Positions 26,037 to 34,700 of a stretch of 64,000 nt of DNA are shown piece by piece. The stretch is taken from NCBI GenBank assembly GCA_030522415.1, contig CM060115.1:13231315-13295314 (forward strand), in the 5' to 3' direction. This stretch comes from Channallabes apus (lineage: Eukaryota > Chordata > Actinopteri > Siluriformes > Clariidae). Within the stretch, counting starts at the first letter, position 1. Each line of letters opens with the position of its first letter. A program made the translations under genes and the position numbers. Under the pieces are notes generated by a model that was not told the DNA's origin, did not search any database, and was given only the letters and a program-made list of their open reading frames with translations.

Positions 26037-29000
26037 CAACAATGATCAAATCACACAATCTTAACGCCTTGCCAGCTCTGCCGGTGCTGATACGAGTGCG
26101 ATTCATCTCGGCCGTAGTCCGGAATCATGGTGCAATATTAATCTGTTGGATTTACTCTTGTGAAAGAACAAACATCGACTCGGATTGCGCATCATCTGCG
26201 TTAGACATTCGACCTGCACCCACGCTGATGCTCCTTACCGCCAAGCTTTCTTTGAGACGTTTCTGTTGCTACACCGGTTGCTATGCCGTATACGGTAAAC
26301 TTAAACCAGGGTTATAAAAGATTAGTAAGATTTTTTGTAAAGTAAACAGGAACTAATCGCAGTAGGAACTAAAGTCGTGTCGGACATCGTAGCGTGCGCG
26401 ATCAGTCCGAGGAGCCGCTCGTTTGGATTTGCCAGTTTGTCATGTCCTACCTACTTTGCATGAATTTGAGAATATCTCTGGTCAGACGCTGCTCGCTGTT
26501 TCTGTCACGTAACAAATCACAAGGTTGAACCAGCTTAAAAGAAACAAATCAAAAACAAATCTATCAAAAAAAAAAAAAAAAAAAAATTTGACAAATGATT
26601 CTGGATGAGCCGCGTCCAACTGATTAACGATGCGTGAAGCTTCAGCTCCGCCCACAAATCCAAATTCCCCCAGACATCCTTTAAAAAGCCTGAAAAACCA
26701 GCTAGCAGCGCGTCTCTACCCCCTGGGGTTTCCAGCTACAAGAATGTTTCTGTTTTCTCTTTCTATTTTGAACTGTTTGTGCGCCTGTTGTAAGAAATAC
26801 TGATTTACAAAAAGTATAAATTAGTAGCTCAGTATTTGATATACGGCGGGTGTTCAAGTCAAAGTCTCGCTTTATTTCTCTATACAATCCCCGGCTACAC
26901 TAATGCACTTATCCCAGTGTTTCACTAGTGCTTGGACACCATCAAGGTAAAACGTTTTCTCGGTACGCTGGAGCCGTGACCGGACTGCTTGCTTCATGTC
27001 TAAAAACGCTGGCCTCCCAGGAACTCCGTTAATGACCCAAGCAAATGGACTGTAAAGGGAATGTGGCAATAATTCCTCACCGAGTTCCTGTAATGTGCGA
27101 GTGGTGCCGGTGAATGATTGTGCTGAATCTCGCTGAATGTTAAACGACCACAGTGGGCTCCTCGATCCACCTCGGCCAGGAACGACGTTCACGGATGTTA
27201 GGCCTTTTTTAAAACGTTTGAACCGTTCAGATGTTAAACTGCGAGTCTCATCACCGTACCGTGACTGAAATCTTAATTTTTTTTACATCTTTATTCACCG
27301 GAGAAAGTTTAACTCATCATATAAATAAATAAGCAGTATTAGATATCCGTAGAAGAAAAACAATGTGCAATCAATTTAAAGGAGGAGATGTTTATTTAAT
27401 GAATACGTTACTCCATCGCGCCAACTGTTCACGCAAAAATATTTGAGAAGTTTTCTTCAGAATGGATTAAGAATAAAATTATTTGCATCCATCAATTCTT
27501 TAATCACCTGTTCGAGCATCTGTTGTCAGAAATGCCGATCTGCAGATTAGCTAAATGGAAGCTTCACAGACATTATTTCGTATAACTGGCTCAAATCATG
27601 CCGATAAGTCGTATTCCATACTTTATAGTTAACTGTTTACTCATTTTTATACCCAATCTTTCCACATTTTGTCACATTACAGCCACAAACATGAATCAAT
27701 TTTATTGGAATTCCACGTGAAAGACCAATACAAAGTGGTGTACACGTGAGAAGTGGAACGAAAATCAAACATGATTACAAAATTTTTTTTTTACAAATAA
27801 ATTACTGCAAAGTGGGGTGTGCGTAATTATTCAGCCCCCTTCGGTCTGAGTGCAGTCAGTTGCCCATAGACGTTGCCTGATGAGTGCTAATGACTAAATA
27901 GAGTGCACCTGTGTGTAATCTAATGTCAGTACAAATACAGCTGCTCTGTGACGGCCTCAGAGGTTGTCTAAGAGAATATTGGAGCAACAACATCATGAAG
28001 TCCAAAGAACACACCAGATAGGTCCGGGATAAAGTTATTGAGAAATTTAAAGCAGGCTTAGGCTACAAAAATATTTCCAAAGCCTTGAACATCCCACGGA
28101 GCCACTGTTCAAGCGATCAATCAGAAATGGAAGGAGTATGGCACAACTGTAAACCTACAAAGACAAGGCCGTCCACCTAAACTCACAGGCCGAACAAGGA
28201 GAGCGCTGATCAGAAATGCAGCCAAGAGGCCCATGGTGACTCTGGACGAGCTGCAGAGATCTACAGCTCAGGTGGGGGAATCTGTCCATAGGACAACTAT
28301 TAGTCGGGCACTGCACAAAGTTGGCCTTTATGGAAGAGTGGCAAGAAGAAAGTCATTGTTAACAGAAAACCATAAGAAGTCCCGTTTGCACAGCAAACAT
28401 GTGGAAGAAGGTGCTCTGGTCAGATGAGACCAAAATGGAACTTTTTGGCCAAAATGCAAAACGCTATGTGTGGCGGAAAACTAACACTGCACATCACTCT
28501 GAACACACCATCCCCACTGTCAAATATGGTGGTGGCAGCATCATGCTCTGGGGTGCTTCTCTTCAGCAGGGACAGGGAAGCTGGTCAGAGTTGATGGGAA
28601 GATGGATGGAGCCAAATACAGGGCAATCTTGGAAGAAAACCTCTTGGAGTCTGCAAAAGACATGAGACTGGGGCGGAGGTTCACCTTCCAGCAGGACAAC
28701 GACCCTAAACATAAAGCCAGGGCAACAATGGAATGGTTTAAAACAAAACATATCCATGTGTTAGAATGGCCCAGTCAAAGTCCAGATCTAAATCCAATCG
28801 AGAATCTGTGGCAAGATCTGAAACCTGCTGTTCACAAACGCTGTCCATCTAATCTGACTGAGCTGGAGCTGTTTTGTAAAGAAGAATGGACAAGGATTTC
28901 AGTCTCTAGATGTGCAGAGCTGGTAGAGACATACCCTAAAAGACTGGCAGCTGGAATTGCAGCAAAAGGTGGTTCTACAAAGTATTGACTCAGGGGGCTG

Positions 29001-29730
29001 AATAATTATGCACACCCCACTTTGCAGTTATTTATTTGTAAAGAATGTTTGGAATCATGTATGATTTTCGTTCCACTTCTCACGTGTACACCACTTTGTA
29101 CTGGCCTTTCACGCGGAATTCCAATAAAATTGATTCATGTTTGTGGCTGTAATGTGACAAAATGTGGAAAAGTTCAAGGGGGCCGAATACTTTTGCAAGC
29201 CACTGTAAATAAGGGTAACCATTAATAATAACTGGCCAAGTTTCTCTTGATGTCGTGTGTCGACAAGAAAACGGCGTGAAATTTCAAGTCGTAAAGAAGG
29301 AACCGTAAATTTTTTACAACTCGCTGTTTTCTCATGGGCAAAAAAATTAATGTAATGATTTTTTTTTAAATGTTGCTTTATTATTTATTTAATTTATTAT
29401 TATTATTACTTTTTTAATCAAGGCATGAATGCAACACTTTCTAAATGATGCACCACGGCTGCTCGAGTTCGGTCATCAAACCCCGAAGATGCTATGTTCC
29501 GACAATTATTTTTTTTTAGAAGGGTAGCATTTTAAAAATGTTAATCATCTAAACAAAACTCACATCACTGTACGAGTCTGGTGGGGGTGCAAACGAAACC
29601 AAGACACACCCTGACAGTCCTATAGCAAGTGTCCACTGCTTACTGTCCCCCAACCCCCCCCCCCCCCCCCCCCACAAACCAAAACTAACAGAGGGGATTA
29701 ACACCCTGGGGTGAACTGTTAAAACGAGTG

Positions 29731-29770
<40 letters not shown>

Positions 29771-29846
29771 TACGGTAGTGGGCTTCCAGCCTTCATATTA
29801 AAATCCACCATCTGGAGCTCTGCATGAGGAAGCACAGCCGCTCCTT

Positions 29847-29882
<36 letters not shown>

Positions 29883-30093
29883 CACAGTCGGTCTGTATTA
29901 TATGACACGTCCAACCAGGATGTGCTCGTTCATATTATTTCAATACAGACAAAAAATGTAATAAAACCAAAAACACAACATACTGACACACCACAATGGG
30001 ATTTTTACAACACACACACACACACACACACAATGATCTGTTGCTCCACACGAGTGAATGAGTCACACCCAACCATCCACAAGGCAACGTGTT

Positions 30094-30138
<45 letters not shown>

Positions 30139-30161
30139 TTAAACAAAGACTTACACTGCAT
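7214..30161 (-). CDS. acsbg2: Bubblegum-family long-chain acyl-CoA synthetase, 15 coding exons
   Basis: The enzyme activates long-chain fatty acids with ATP and CoA to form acyl-CoA. Exons in transcript order are 30161-30155, 23810-23675, 19225-19176, 15589-15339, 14648-14560, 13876-13756, 12723-12643, 12505-12356, 12203-12033, 11815-11634, 11133-10891, 10531-10314, 10158-10019, 8167-7921 and 7332-7214. All junctions use GT/AG and keep frame, giving 2205 bp or 734 residues; the family is typically about 660-730. ANL-superfamily motifs are visible: P-loop [10 protein letters not shown] (279-288), YGMSESTGP (473-481), GWLHSGD (543-549), TGRIKE (562-567) and the C-terminal lysine in GPTMKLKR (Lys700). 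The first ~75 residues are acidic and family-variable. I prefer acsbg2 over acsbg1 mainly from the head-to-head context with a putative rfx2; the paralogue choice is less sure than the family. Confidence 0.9.
7334..7396. repeat. Tandem ~16-bp repeat in the last intron
   Basis: About four copies of a unit GAGAGTGAGACAGCCA directly abut the exon 15 acceptor. On the minus strand each copy reads as a pyrimidine-rich TCTCACTCTC block. Confidence 0.75.
7921..8167 (-). CDS. acsbg2: acsbg2 coding exon 14
   Basis: Acceptor GTTCTCAG and donor CTCG|GTCAGT. Encodes a variable linker followed by [20 protein letters not shown], leading into the catalytic lysine motif. Confidence 0.92.
8168..10018. other. 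acsbg2 intron 13
   Basis: No exon or element with clear ends seen. Two blocks about 8530-8600 and 8740-8820 share the string AAATCCACCAGCAGGTGGAGA and are a local imperfect duplication. A short GCC-type run lies near 9740. Confidence 0.5.
10019..10158 (-). CDS. acsbg2: acsbg2 coding exon 13
   Basis: Acceptor ATAAAACAG and donor AAG|GTACAC. Encodes [18 protein letters not shown] and [20 protein letters not shown] at the start of the C-terminal domain. CA repeats lie within a few bases of both splice sites. Confidence 0.93.
10314..10531 (-). CDS. acsbg2: acsbg2 coding exon 12
   Basis: Acceptor CCCACCAG and donor AAAG|GTAGCC. Encodes [14 protein letters not shown], the ribose-binding aspartate motif GWLHSGDLG (Asp549) and the hinge YITGRIK. 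Confidence 0.93.
10891..11133 (-). CDS. acsbg2: acsbg2 coding exon 11
   Basis: Acceptor TTTCAG and donor AG|GTACAC running into a CA repeat. Encodes [20 protein letters not shown] and the adenylate-binding motif [10 protein letters not shown]. Confidence 0.93.
11634..11815 (-). CDS. acsbg2: acsbg2 coding exon 10
   Basis: Acceptor GTCTCAG and donor CA|GTATGT. Encodes [20 protein letters not shown] and [12 protein letters not shown], conserved in the subfamily. Confidence 0.92.
12033..12203 (-). CDS. acsbg2: acsbg2 coding exon 9
   Basis: Acceptor CGTTCCAG. Encodes [19 protein letters not shown] and FAQPDALK. The donor is formed by the first GT of a GTGTGT run that starts at the exon edge. Confidence 0.92.
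12356..12505 (-). CDS. acsbg2: acsbg2 coding exon 8 (ATP-binding P-loop)
   Basis: A 50-codon exon ending AAC|GTGAGC. It carries the phosphate-binding signature [20 protein letters not shown], the defining motif of AMP-forming synthetases. The acceptor (TTTTTCAAG) is a little unusual, with AAG rather than CAG. Confidence 0.93.
12643..12723 (-). CDS. acsbg2: acsbg2 coding exon 7 (81 bp)
   Basis: An exact 27-codon exon, [20 protein letters not shown] onward. The acceptor TTTCAG is immediately preceded by a ~54-bp GT repeat that replaces the usual pyrimidine tract; the donor is ACA|GTACGA. Confidence 0.88.
12727..12780. repeat. (CA)n microsatellite, ~54 bp, at a splice acceptor
   Basis: Uninterrupted AC dinucleotides ending 4 bp from exon 7 of the acyl-CoA synthetase gene. 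Confidence 0.95.
13017..13462 (-). mobile_element. Mariner-like element relic 1
   Basis: Ends are inverted: GGGCGTTCAAGTCAAAGCGA on the left, and GGCTTGACTTGAACGCTCCT on the right. The interior has short minus-strand coding remnants, some with a helix-turn-helix-like character, but many frame breaks. It lies in the intron between acsbg2 exons 6 and 7. Two related copies are at 26.85 and 32.52 kb. Confidence 0.7.
13756..13876 (-). CDS. acsbg2: acsbg2 coding exon 6
   Basis: Acceptor TCTTACAG and donor AAG|GTAGAA. Encodes [20 protein letters not shown] and [10 protein letters not shown], both highly typical of the bubblegum subfamily. Confidence 0.92.
14560..14648 (-). CDS. acsbg2: acsbg2 coding exon 5
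   Basis: Acceptor TTTTCACAG and donor GG|GTTAGT. Encodes [19 protein letters not shown], a conserved AMP-binding-domain segment. Confidence 0.9.
15339..15589 (-). CDS. acsbg2: acsbg2 coding exon 4
   Basis: Acceptor CCCCCAG and donor AAG|GTGAGG. It encodes residues ~65-148, including [16 protein letters not shown] and the start of the AMP-binding domain ([20 protein letters not shown]). Confidence 0.9.
15874..16255. mobile_element. Tc1/mariner-type MITE, ~380 bp
   Basis: Inverted ends: GCAAAAGTTTGTGCCCCC on the left, and GGGGGCACAAACTTTTTG on the right. No coding capacity. It lies in the intron between acsbg2 exons 3 and 4. Confidence 0.6.
16368..16440. repeat. LINE-type 3' end fragment
   Basis: Contains TTTTATTTATATAGCGCTTT, a terminal motif of widespread fish non-LTR retrotransposons. 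A weaker copy is at 63350-63430. Confidence 0.5.
16643..16682. repeat. (GA)n microsatellite
   Basis: Pure GA run of about 40 bp. Confidence 0.9.
16883..16948. repeat. (CA)n microsatellite, ~66 bp
   Basis: Pure CA run in the intron between acsbg2 exons 3 and 4. Confidence 0.95.
17100..17900. repeat. Purine-rich tract on the plus strand
   Basis: About 800 bp dominated by A and G on the plus strand, with a (GA)n core at 17190-17231 and degenerate GAAAGAA/GAAGAAA elsewhere. T and C are sparse. All long ORFs here are low-complexity products on the opposite strand. Confidence 0.75.
19176..19225 (-). CDS. acsbg2: acsbg2 coding exon 3 (50 bp)
   Basis: Bounded by TTTCTCAG and GTGAGA. It encodes the acidic, Ser-rich stretch [16 protein letters not shown], continuing in frame into exon 4. 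Confidence 0.75.
19413..21063 (-). mobile_element. hAT element with 8-bp target duplication
   Basis: Starts CAGTGGTTCTCAAACTTTTT and ends with the inverted motif TTTGAGAACCACTG. An 8-bp CCCTAGAG flanks both sides (19405-19412 and 21064-21071), as for hAT. A minus-strand ORF at 19745-20041 has a BED-type finger (CVLC ... HLETTH), the N-terminus of a hAT transposase. Most of the transposase core is missing, so the copy is nonautonomous. Confidence 0.82.
19970..20870 (-). mobile_element. Second, decayed hAT-type insert nested in the first
   Basis: Starts near a GGTGGGCGATA motif. A minus-strand ORF (20109-20327) resembles a BED finger of a different hAT group ([16 protein letters not shown]) with the first Cys pair damaged. 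The right boundary is uncertain. Two inverted ~38-bp copies sharing CGAATCACAAACCTGCGCGA lie at about 20555-20600 and 20755-20800. Confidence 0.5.
21650..22069. repeat. 24-25 bp minisatellite
   Basis: About 17 copies of a unit around CACACACTCACTCCACAGTC. The left part has 24-bp units with variants (AGGCCGTC, AGTCCGTC); the right part is more uniform with an extra C. Confidence 0.9.
22070..23478. mobile_element. hAT-type element, TAGGGCTGGGC ends
   Basis: Left TAGGGCTGGGCCGATA and right CGCCCAGCCCTA are inverted. The 8-bp CGTCACAC flanks both sides, though this string is also part of the minisatellite. Decayed coding remnants on the plus strand near 22350-22560 resemble the BED and downstream region of a Tol2/Ac-like transposase. 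Nonfunctional. Confidence 0.7.
23675..23810 (-). CDS. acsbg2: acsbg2 coding exon 2
   Basis: Acceptor TTTTCTACAG precedes the exon. The donor must be AA|GTGTGT at 23675, because other nearby GT donors would run into an immediate TGA in exon 3. It encodes an acidic N-terminal region with an internal Met that could serve as an alternative start. Confidence 0.7.
25147..25206. repeat. Short hairpin-forming inverted repeat
   Basis: GTGCTCGTGCCAATCG and its exact complement are separated by a 14-bp loop. The flanking TTTGCAAAT motif is also inverted. Confidence 0.85.
26843..27262 (-). mobile_element. Mariner-like element relic 2 with transposase C-terminus
   Basis: Left end GGGTGTTCAAGTCAAAG. The minus-strand ORF at 26872-27192 ends [19 protein letters not shown], the usual C-terminal signature of mariner transposases. 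The N-terminal half and the second inverted end are missing or decayed. Confidence 0.75.
27658..29207 (+). mobile_element. Tc1-like transposon, 5'-truncated
   Basis: Long inverted ends of about 180-210 bp (27658-27840 and 28995-29207) match closely. The right end terminates CAAGCCACTGTA, with the TA typical of Tc1. The left copy lacks the outermost ~40 bp, so the element cannot excise normally. It lies in the large intron between acsbg2 exons 1 and 2. Confidence 0.9.
27995..28988 (+). pseudogene. Tc1-like transposase pseudogene (DD34E type)
   Basis: Starts MKSKEHTR and then hits TAG at 28019-28021. At least one frameshift follows before the catalytic domain. Catalytic aspartates and glutamate are recognisable in [15 protein letters not shown] and NPIENLW, with a helix-turn-helix-like N-terminal region. 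Ends at a stop after KGGSTKY. The frame breaks mean no functional enzyme. Confidence 0.9.
29651..29673. repeat. Poly-C tract with neighbouring GT/CA runs
   Basis: A run of ~23 C, followed by (GT)n at 29734-29767 and (CA)n at 29851-29880. Confidence 0.85.
30155..30161 (-). CDS. acsbg2: acsbg2 coding exon 1 (start codon, 7 coding bases)
   Basis: The exon ends ATG CAG T followed by a strong donor GTAAGT. The single leftover base supplies the phase needed by the next exon, whose only open frame begins with two partial-codon bases. The 5' UTR probably runs back to about 30290. If this exon is skipped, translation could begin at an in-frame ATG at 23769-23767, giving 718 residues. Confidence 0.65.
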
Positions 30162-30269
30162 CGTTCTTGTCTCTTTGATCTGTTGCGATGTATCTAAATT
30201 TCTTCTCTTTTGTAAAATCTCCTCCTTTCCCCTCGCTCTGCGCTTCAGCAGAATGCCGGTATGAATCTC

Positions 30270-30400
30270 TTCCGCCTGCCTCACAAACCGCCCCAACACA
30301 TCATTCAATTCAAACTGCCCCCATCCTGCCTTCCCGCCCCCACCCGTCGCTCCTCCCTCCCTCTCTGCTAAACCCACACTCTGTGCCTCCTGATTGGCTG
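30270..30400 (-). promoter_or_regulatory. Probable acsbg2 promoter
   Basis: On the minus strand there is a CCAAT box (AGCCAATCAGG at ~30400-30390), GC boxes (GGGGGCGGG near 30341-30333, GGGGCGG near 30295-30289) and no TATA box. The first exon's strong donor follows at 30154. The start site is inferred, not observed. Confidence 0.5.
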
Positions 30401-30919
30401 AAACGGCTCACACCACACTTACAGCGCTCAGCCTTGACGAATGTTGCTACACCACACAGACACACACACAGAGTGTATTATGATGTGCCGGGGTTACTAT
30501 AGGGGAAATCTGCATCAGGAGAGAATCAAGCAGCTGCAGTGACATCAGCGCAAATTCCTCTCGATCACACACACACACACACACAATTTACTCATTTATA
30601 TTAAAATAAATATGGATAAATGAAAATGGGGGGGGTTCTCATATTTAATGATCTCCCTTAAATATTTTTACTTATCCGGATCCTTTAATTTACTCGTTTT
30701 TAGCCCAGATTTTTTCTTTAGCTCAGCATTTTCTAAATCCGTAGTTAGCGACGCCCTATAATTCATGGAAATCCATAATTACACCCCGAGGGGTTCAACG
30801 AGTTCCAGTTTAAAAATACTACAGACAGACACAAATATTACAAATATACAGACTCACACTGAGGTTTAACGGAGAGAAAAAAAAATCTCTATCGATCCAT
30901 CTATCTATCTACAGTATAT

Positions 30920-31686
30920 CGCAGAGACTCCGACTCGGCGCAGAGACTCCGACTCGGCGCAGAGACTCCGACTCGGCGCAGAGACTCCGACTCGGCGCAG
31001 AGACTCCGACTCGGCGCAGAGACTCCGACTCGGCGCAGAGACTCCGACTCGGCGCAGAGACTCCGACTCGGCGCAGAGACTCCGACTCGGCGCAGAGACT
31101 CCGACTCGGCGCAGAGACTCCGACTCGGCGCAGAGACTCCGACTCGGCGCAGAGACTCCGACTCGGCGCAGAGACTCCGACTCGGCGCAGAGACTCCGAC
31201 TCGGCGCAGAGACTCCGACTCGGCGCAGAGACTCCGACTCGGCGCAGAGACTCCGACTCGGCGCAGAGACTCCGACTCGGCGCAGAGACTCCGACTCGGC
31301 GCAGAGACTCCGACTCGGCGCAGAGACTCCGACTCGGCGCAGAGACTCCGACTCGGCGCAGAGACTCCGACTCGGCGCAGAGACTCCGACTCGGCGCAGA
31401 GACTCCGACTCGGCGCAGAGACTCCGACTCGGCGCAGAGACTCCGACTCGGCGCAGAGACTCCGACTCGGCGCAGAGACTCCGACTCGGCGCAGAGACTC
31501 CGACTCGGCGCAGAGACTCCGACTCGGCGCAGAGACTCCGACTCGGCGCAGAGACTCCGACTCGGCGCAGAGACTCCGACTCGGCGCAGAGACTCCGACT
31601 CGGCGCAGAGACTCCGACTCGGCGCAGAGACTCCGACTCGGCGCAGAGACTCCGACTCGGCGCAGAGACTCCGACTCGGCGCAGAG
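30920..31686. repeat. 19-bp satellite, ~40 perfect copies
   Basis: Unit CGCAGAGACTCCGACTCGG repeats about 40.4 times with no substitution or indel that I can see. Because 19 is not a multiple of 3, each frame has a 57-bp (19-codon) period; the minus-strand frame stays open for 285 codons, but this is a repeat artefact. Confidence 0.97.
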
Positions 31687-31709
31687 TTAACAATTTGCTC
31701 AGAGACAGG

Positions 31710-31756
31710 CTCGCTCGGACGCTACCGGCTCGCTCGGACGCTACCGGCTCGCTCAG
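31710..31756. repeat. Second, unrelated 19-bp tandem repeat
   Basis: About 2.4 copies of CTCGCTCGGACGCTACCGG, 24 bp downstream of the large satellite. Confidence 0.85.
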
Positions 31757-31759
31757 CCT

Positions 31760-34700
31760 CAACTACAAAGACTACAAACTCAGACACAGACCTGCACAGA
31801 CACTAAAGAGACACTACAACGTCACACAGGGACACTACAGACATTACAGACTCACAAACAGACACTACTACAGTCCTCACTGCAGAGAAGCCCGTTTATA
31901 CTAGATGTCTTAGTGCCTTAATGTCACTGTAAACTTCCTGTTGATCGGGTTTCAATTTGACTGTAAAACAAGAGAGCTTTTATATTAACCTGATCATCTC
32001 TCTCGCTCTCTCTGCTGTCATGATCTGCAGCTTAAACGGAAAACCTATGACTTTATTTACAGACCGAGAAATCCCAGAAGACTAGTGAGCAAAAAGGGAA
32101 GCTTGGTTTAAGCTGGGTTTAAACCCTTGACGAAAGACTGGAAGATCGCAATTTAAAAAGCAGATGTTAACTTGGAGCAGAAGCAGATGTGATGAATGCC
32201 GAATTATGAAACAGTCCGGAGAGAAACCCGAGTCGTCTGAGAGAAATTCATCAGAAGCACCAGGAGACGAGTGTCCATTAAATGAAGACTGCAGATACAC
32301 ACGGTTGCTGTTGTAGGTGCAGTGAATAACGCACTCATGAAACCCTGAGGGTGAAAGCCGAGCGCCGTACGTGCTGACTCAGACGGAAAGAACCGTGAAT
32401 TTCCAGTTTGTGTAGCTTGAGTTCATGACCTTCTTATAGAACAACTATAACATTTCACAACTGAAAAATTAACATTGCTGTGACGTAAATGAATACATTT
32501 TATGTAAATATAACCTCATATTATGAGGAGCGTTCAAGTCAAACTGGGACTTGTGATAAATTCCCCGGTACTGTCCTGACCTCAGTCCAAACCATTTACA
32601 GGTATGTTTTAAACATTAAAGGAGTTCCTGGGAGGCCAGCGTTTTAGACATGAAGCAGACCCCTCCCACATACCGAGAAAACTTTCTATCTTGATGGTAT
32701 CCAAGCACTAGATTATATAGAGAAATAAAGAGCGATCAAAAGTCCCGGTTTGACTTGAATGCTCCTTATAGTAGGAGTAGCAATAATAAAAATAATAATA
32801 ATATTGTTATGGTTTTTGTTAGAATAAGTAAGAATACTGCAGTACATTTTCAGAATTCTGTCATTTTTGAAAGCTTTGGCACTAACACGGAGTAAACGCA
32901 GGCACACCTTTGTGGAAAGAGCCATGTGAGTGTGACGAGCGGCCTTCTGACCCCAAGGTCAGTTTAAACAAACTGAGAAGTGAGTCTCCTAAGCAAGGAA
33001 AGAGTCCCAACTTCCTCCGCAATAAACGTTACAAAGAGCAGACTTACGCAATGCAGTCTGGTTCTGGTATTGTGTAAAATAAGTACCTTTAGAACCCTCA
33101 GGCTGTCCGGTTATCTCAGAAATATAAACATTAGACATGAGGCTGAATGCAATATTGACCTGGCCATGACACAATGACAAATCATGATGCATCATTTAAC
33201 CAATTAGCTGCCTAGCAGGAAGTACCTAAAAATACATTCATCAACCTTTACAGTAGGTGCTTCATGACGATTCACGTCACAGCTGCTCGACCAATCTCAA
33301 TAAGAACACTACACTACAGTGTTTTTTTTTTTTTTTTTTTTAACTCAAGGACACAATACTTAATATTAACATTAATATTTACTGGGGATCACAGCGAACT
33401 TCCATCCTGCACCAAAGCATTAGAGCTCTGGTGAGTAGAGATGGGAAAGAAAAACAGACACAGTTTCTAAATCGTGATTCTTTTGTGTGCTGATTGATGT
33501 ATTTTTTTAAACAAAAATTTAATATATTTATAAAAGATCTGTTCCGGTCGATCCAGATGTGGCTGTTTTTCAATTCGACACTGGACATCACCTCTCCTCT
33601 ACCACGTGCATGAGTTTTCCTTGTCTTGCAACAGAATTGTATTTCCATTTTAGTGTTTCCTTATCAAAAGTCGTTCTCGTTCTGCCTTTTTTCCTCCAAA
33701 CTCTGGGAGCGGTTAGTCTCAAACCCACTCATTACACACACTTACACCAGTCTCAAAACACAAACACACACCTCAAACACCCGCTCAAAACGTAAAACGT
33801 CACTGTTTCTTAATAATCCTACAGGTGGCGCTCTAAACTACTCACACATCGGCATCCCGCGTGGTAGAAGTGAATTATTTGCTGCGTTTATTTATTTTAT
33901 TTATTTATTTTTTTACAGTTGAACAGAGATACGCGCTGCTAAAATGTAAAAATGTAGTTTCTTTTACATTTAATATGAAGTTAAACATTAAACTCTTGTA
34001 TTTAACTTCGTCAGAAAACTAAGCTAAGGTTTAAAATGTTCAAGTTGTCCCTCTTTTTTTTTTTTTTTTTTTTTTAAGGTTTAAGGTCCTAAAATTTTAA
34101 CAAAATCAGAAAAAAACTTAATATTGAATCGGGAGATTTATAAAATTGTGATACTTAGGAAAAAAAAACATGGATTTTGACGTCAATCTGATTTCATGCT
34201 AAGAAAAGTAAAAATGGTTATGTTTAATAAAAAAAAAATAATAATTTTAAGGGGTCTTGTTGTGCAAATGGTGCTTCACCAATCAGTGATAACCACTCAA
34301 GAAGTTTCAAGTCCGGTACGGCTCGCACAGCAGCGGAAACAGGAACGACACGCCGTATTACAAGCCGAATCCTATGATAAGAAAGTGACATTATTATTTT
34401 ATTTATTTATTTTTAGCCATTTTGTGTGTGAAAAAGTTAAGACATCCCCTCCACAAGCAACACAAAATTCTCACTTCCGTTTTTCTTTTAAAACCCCACA
34501 TTTCCATCATTGTCTAAACACACACACACCCACACACTTCTCTCAACTAAAATATAATCAGTAACAATACTTCTCCTACCTCCTGTTAAACTCCATTCGT
34601 CAGTCATTCTGCGCAGCAGTTCCACCTGCCTCTGTTTGCTCTCGGCTTCCTGACGTTGGTTTAATTATTTCGTACAAGAGCTGCTACCCCGACAACCGAC

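Noticed and set aside
30905..31762. 285-codon ORF on the minus strand
   Set aside because: It is the translation of a perfect 19-bp satellite; openness follows from the unit lacking stops in any phase, not from coding selection.
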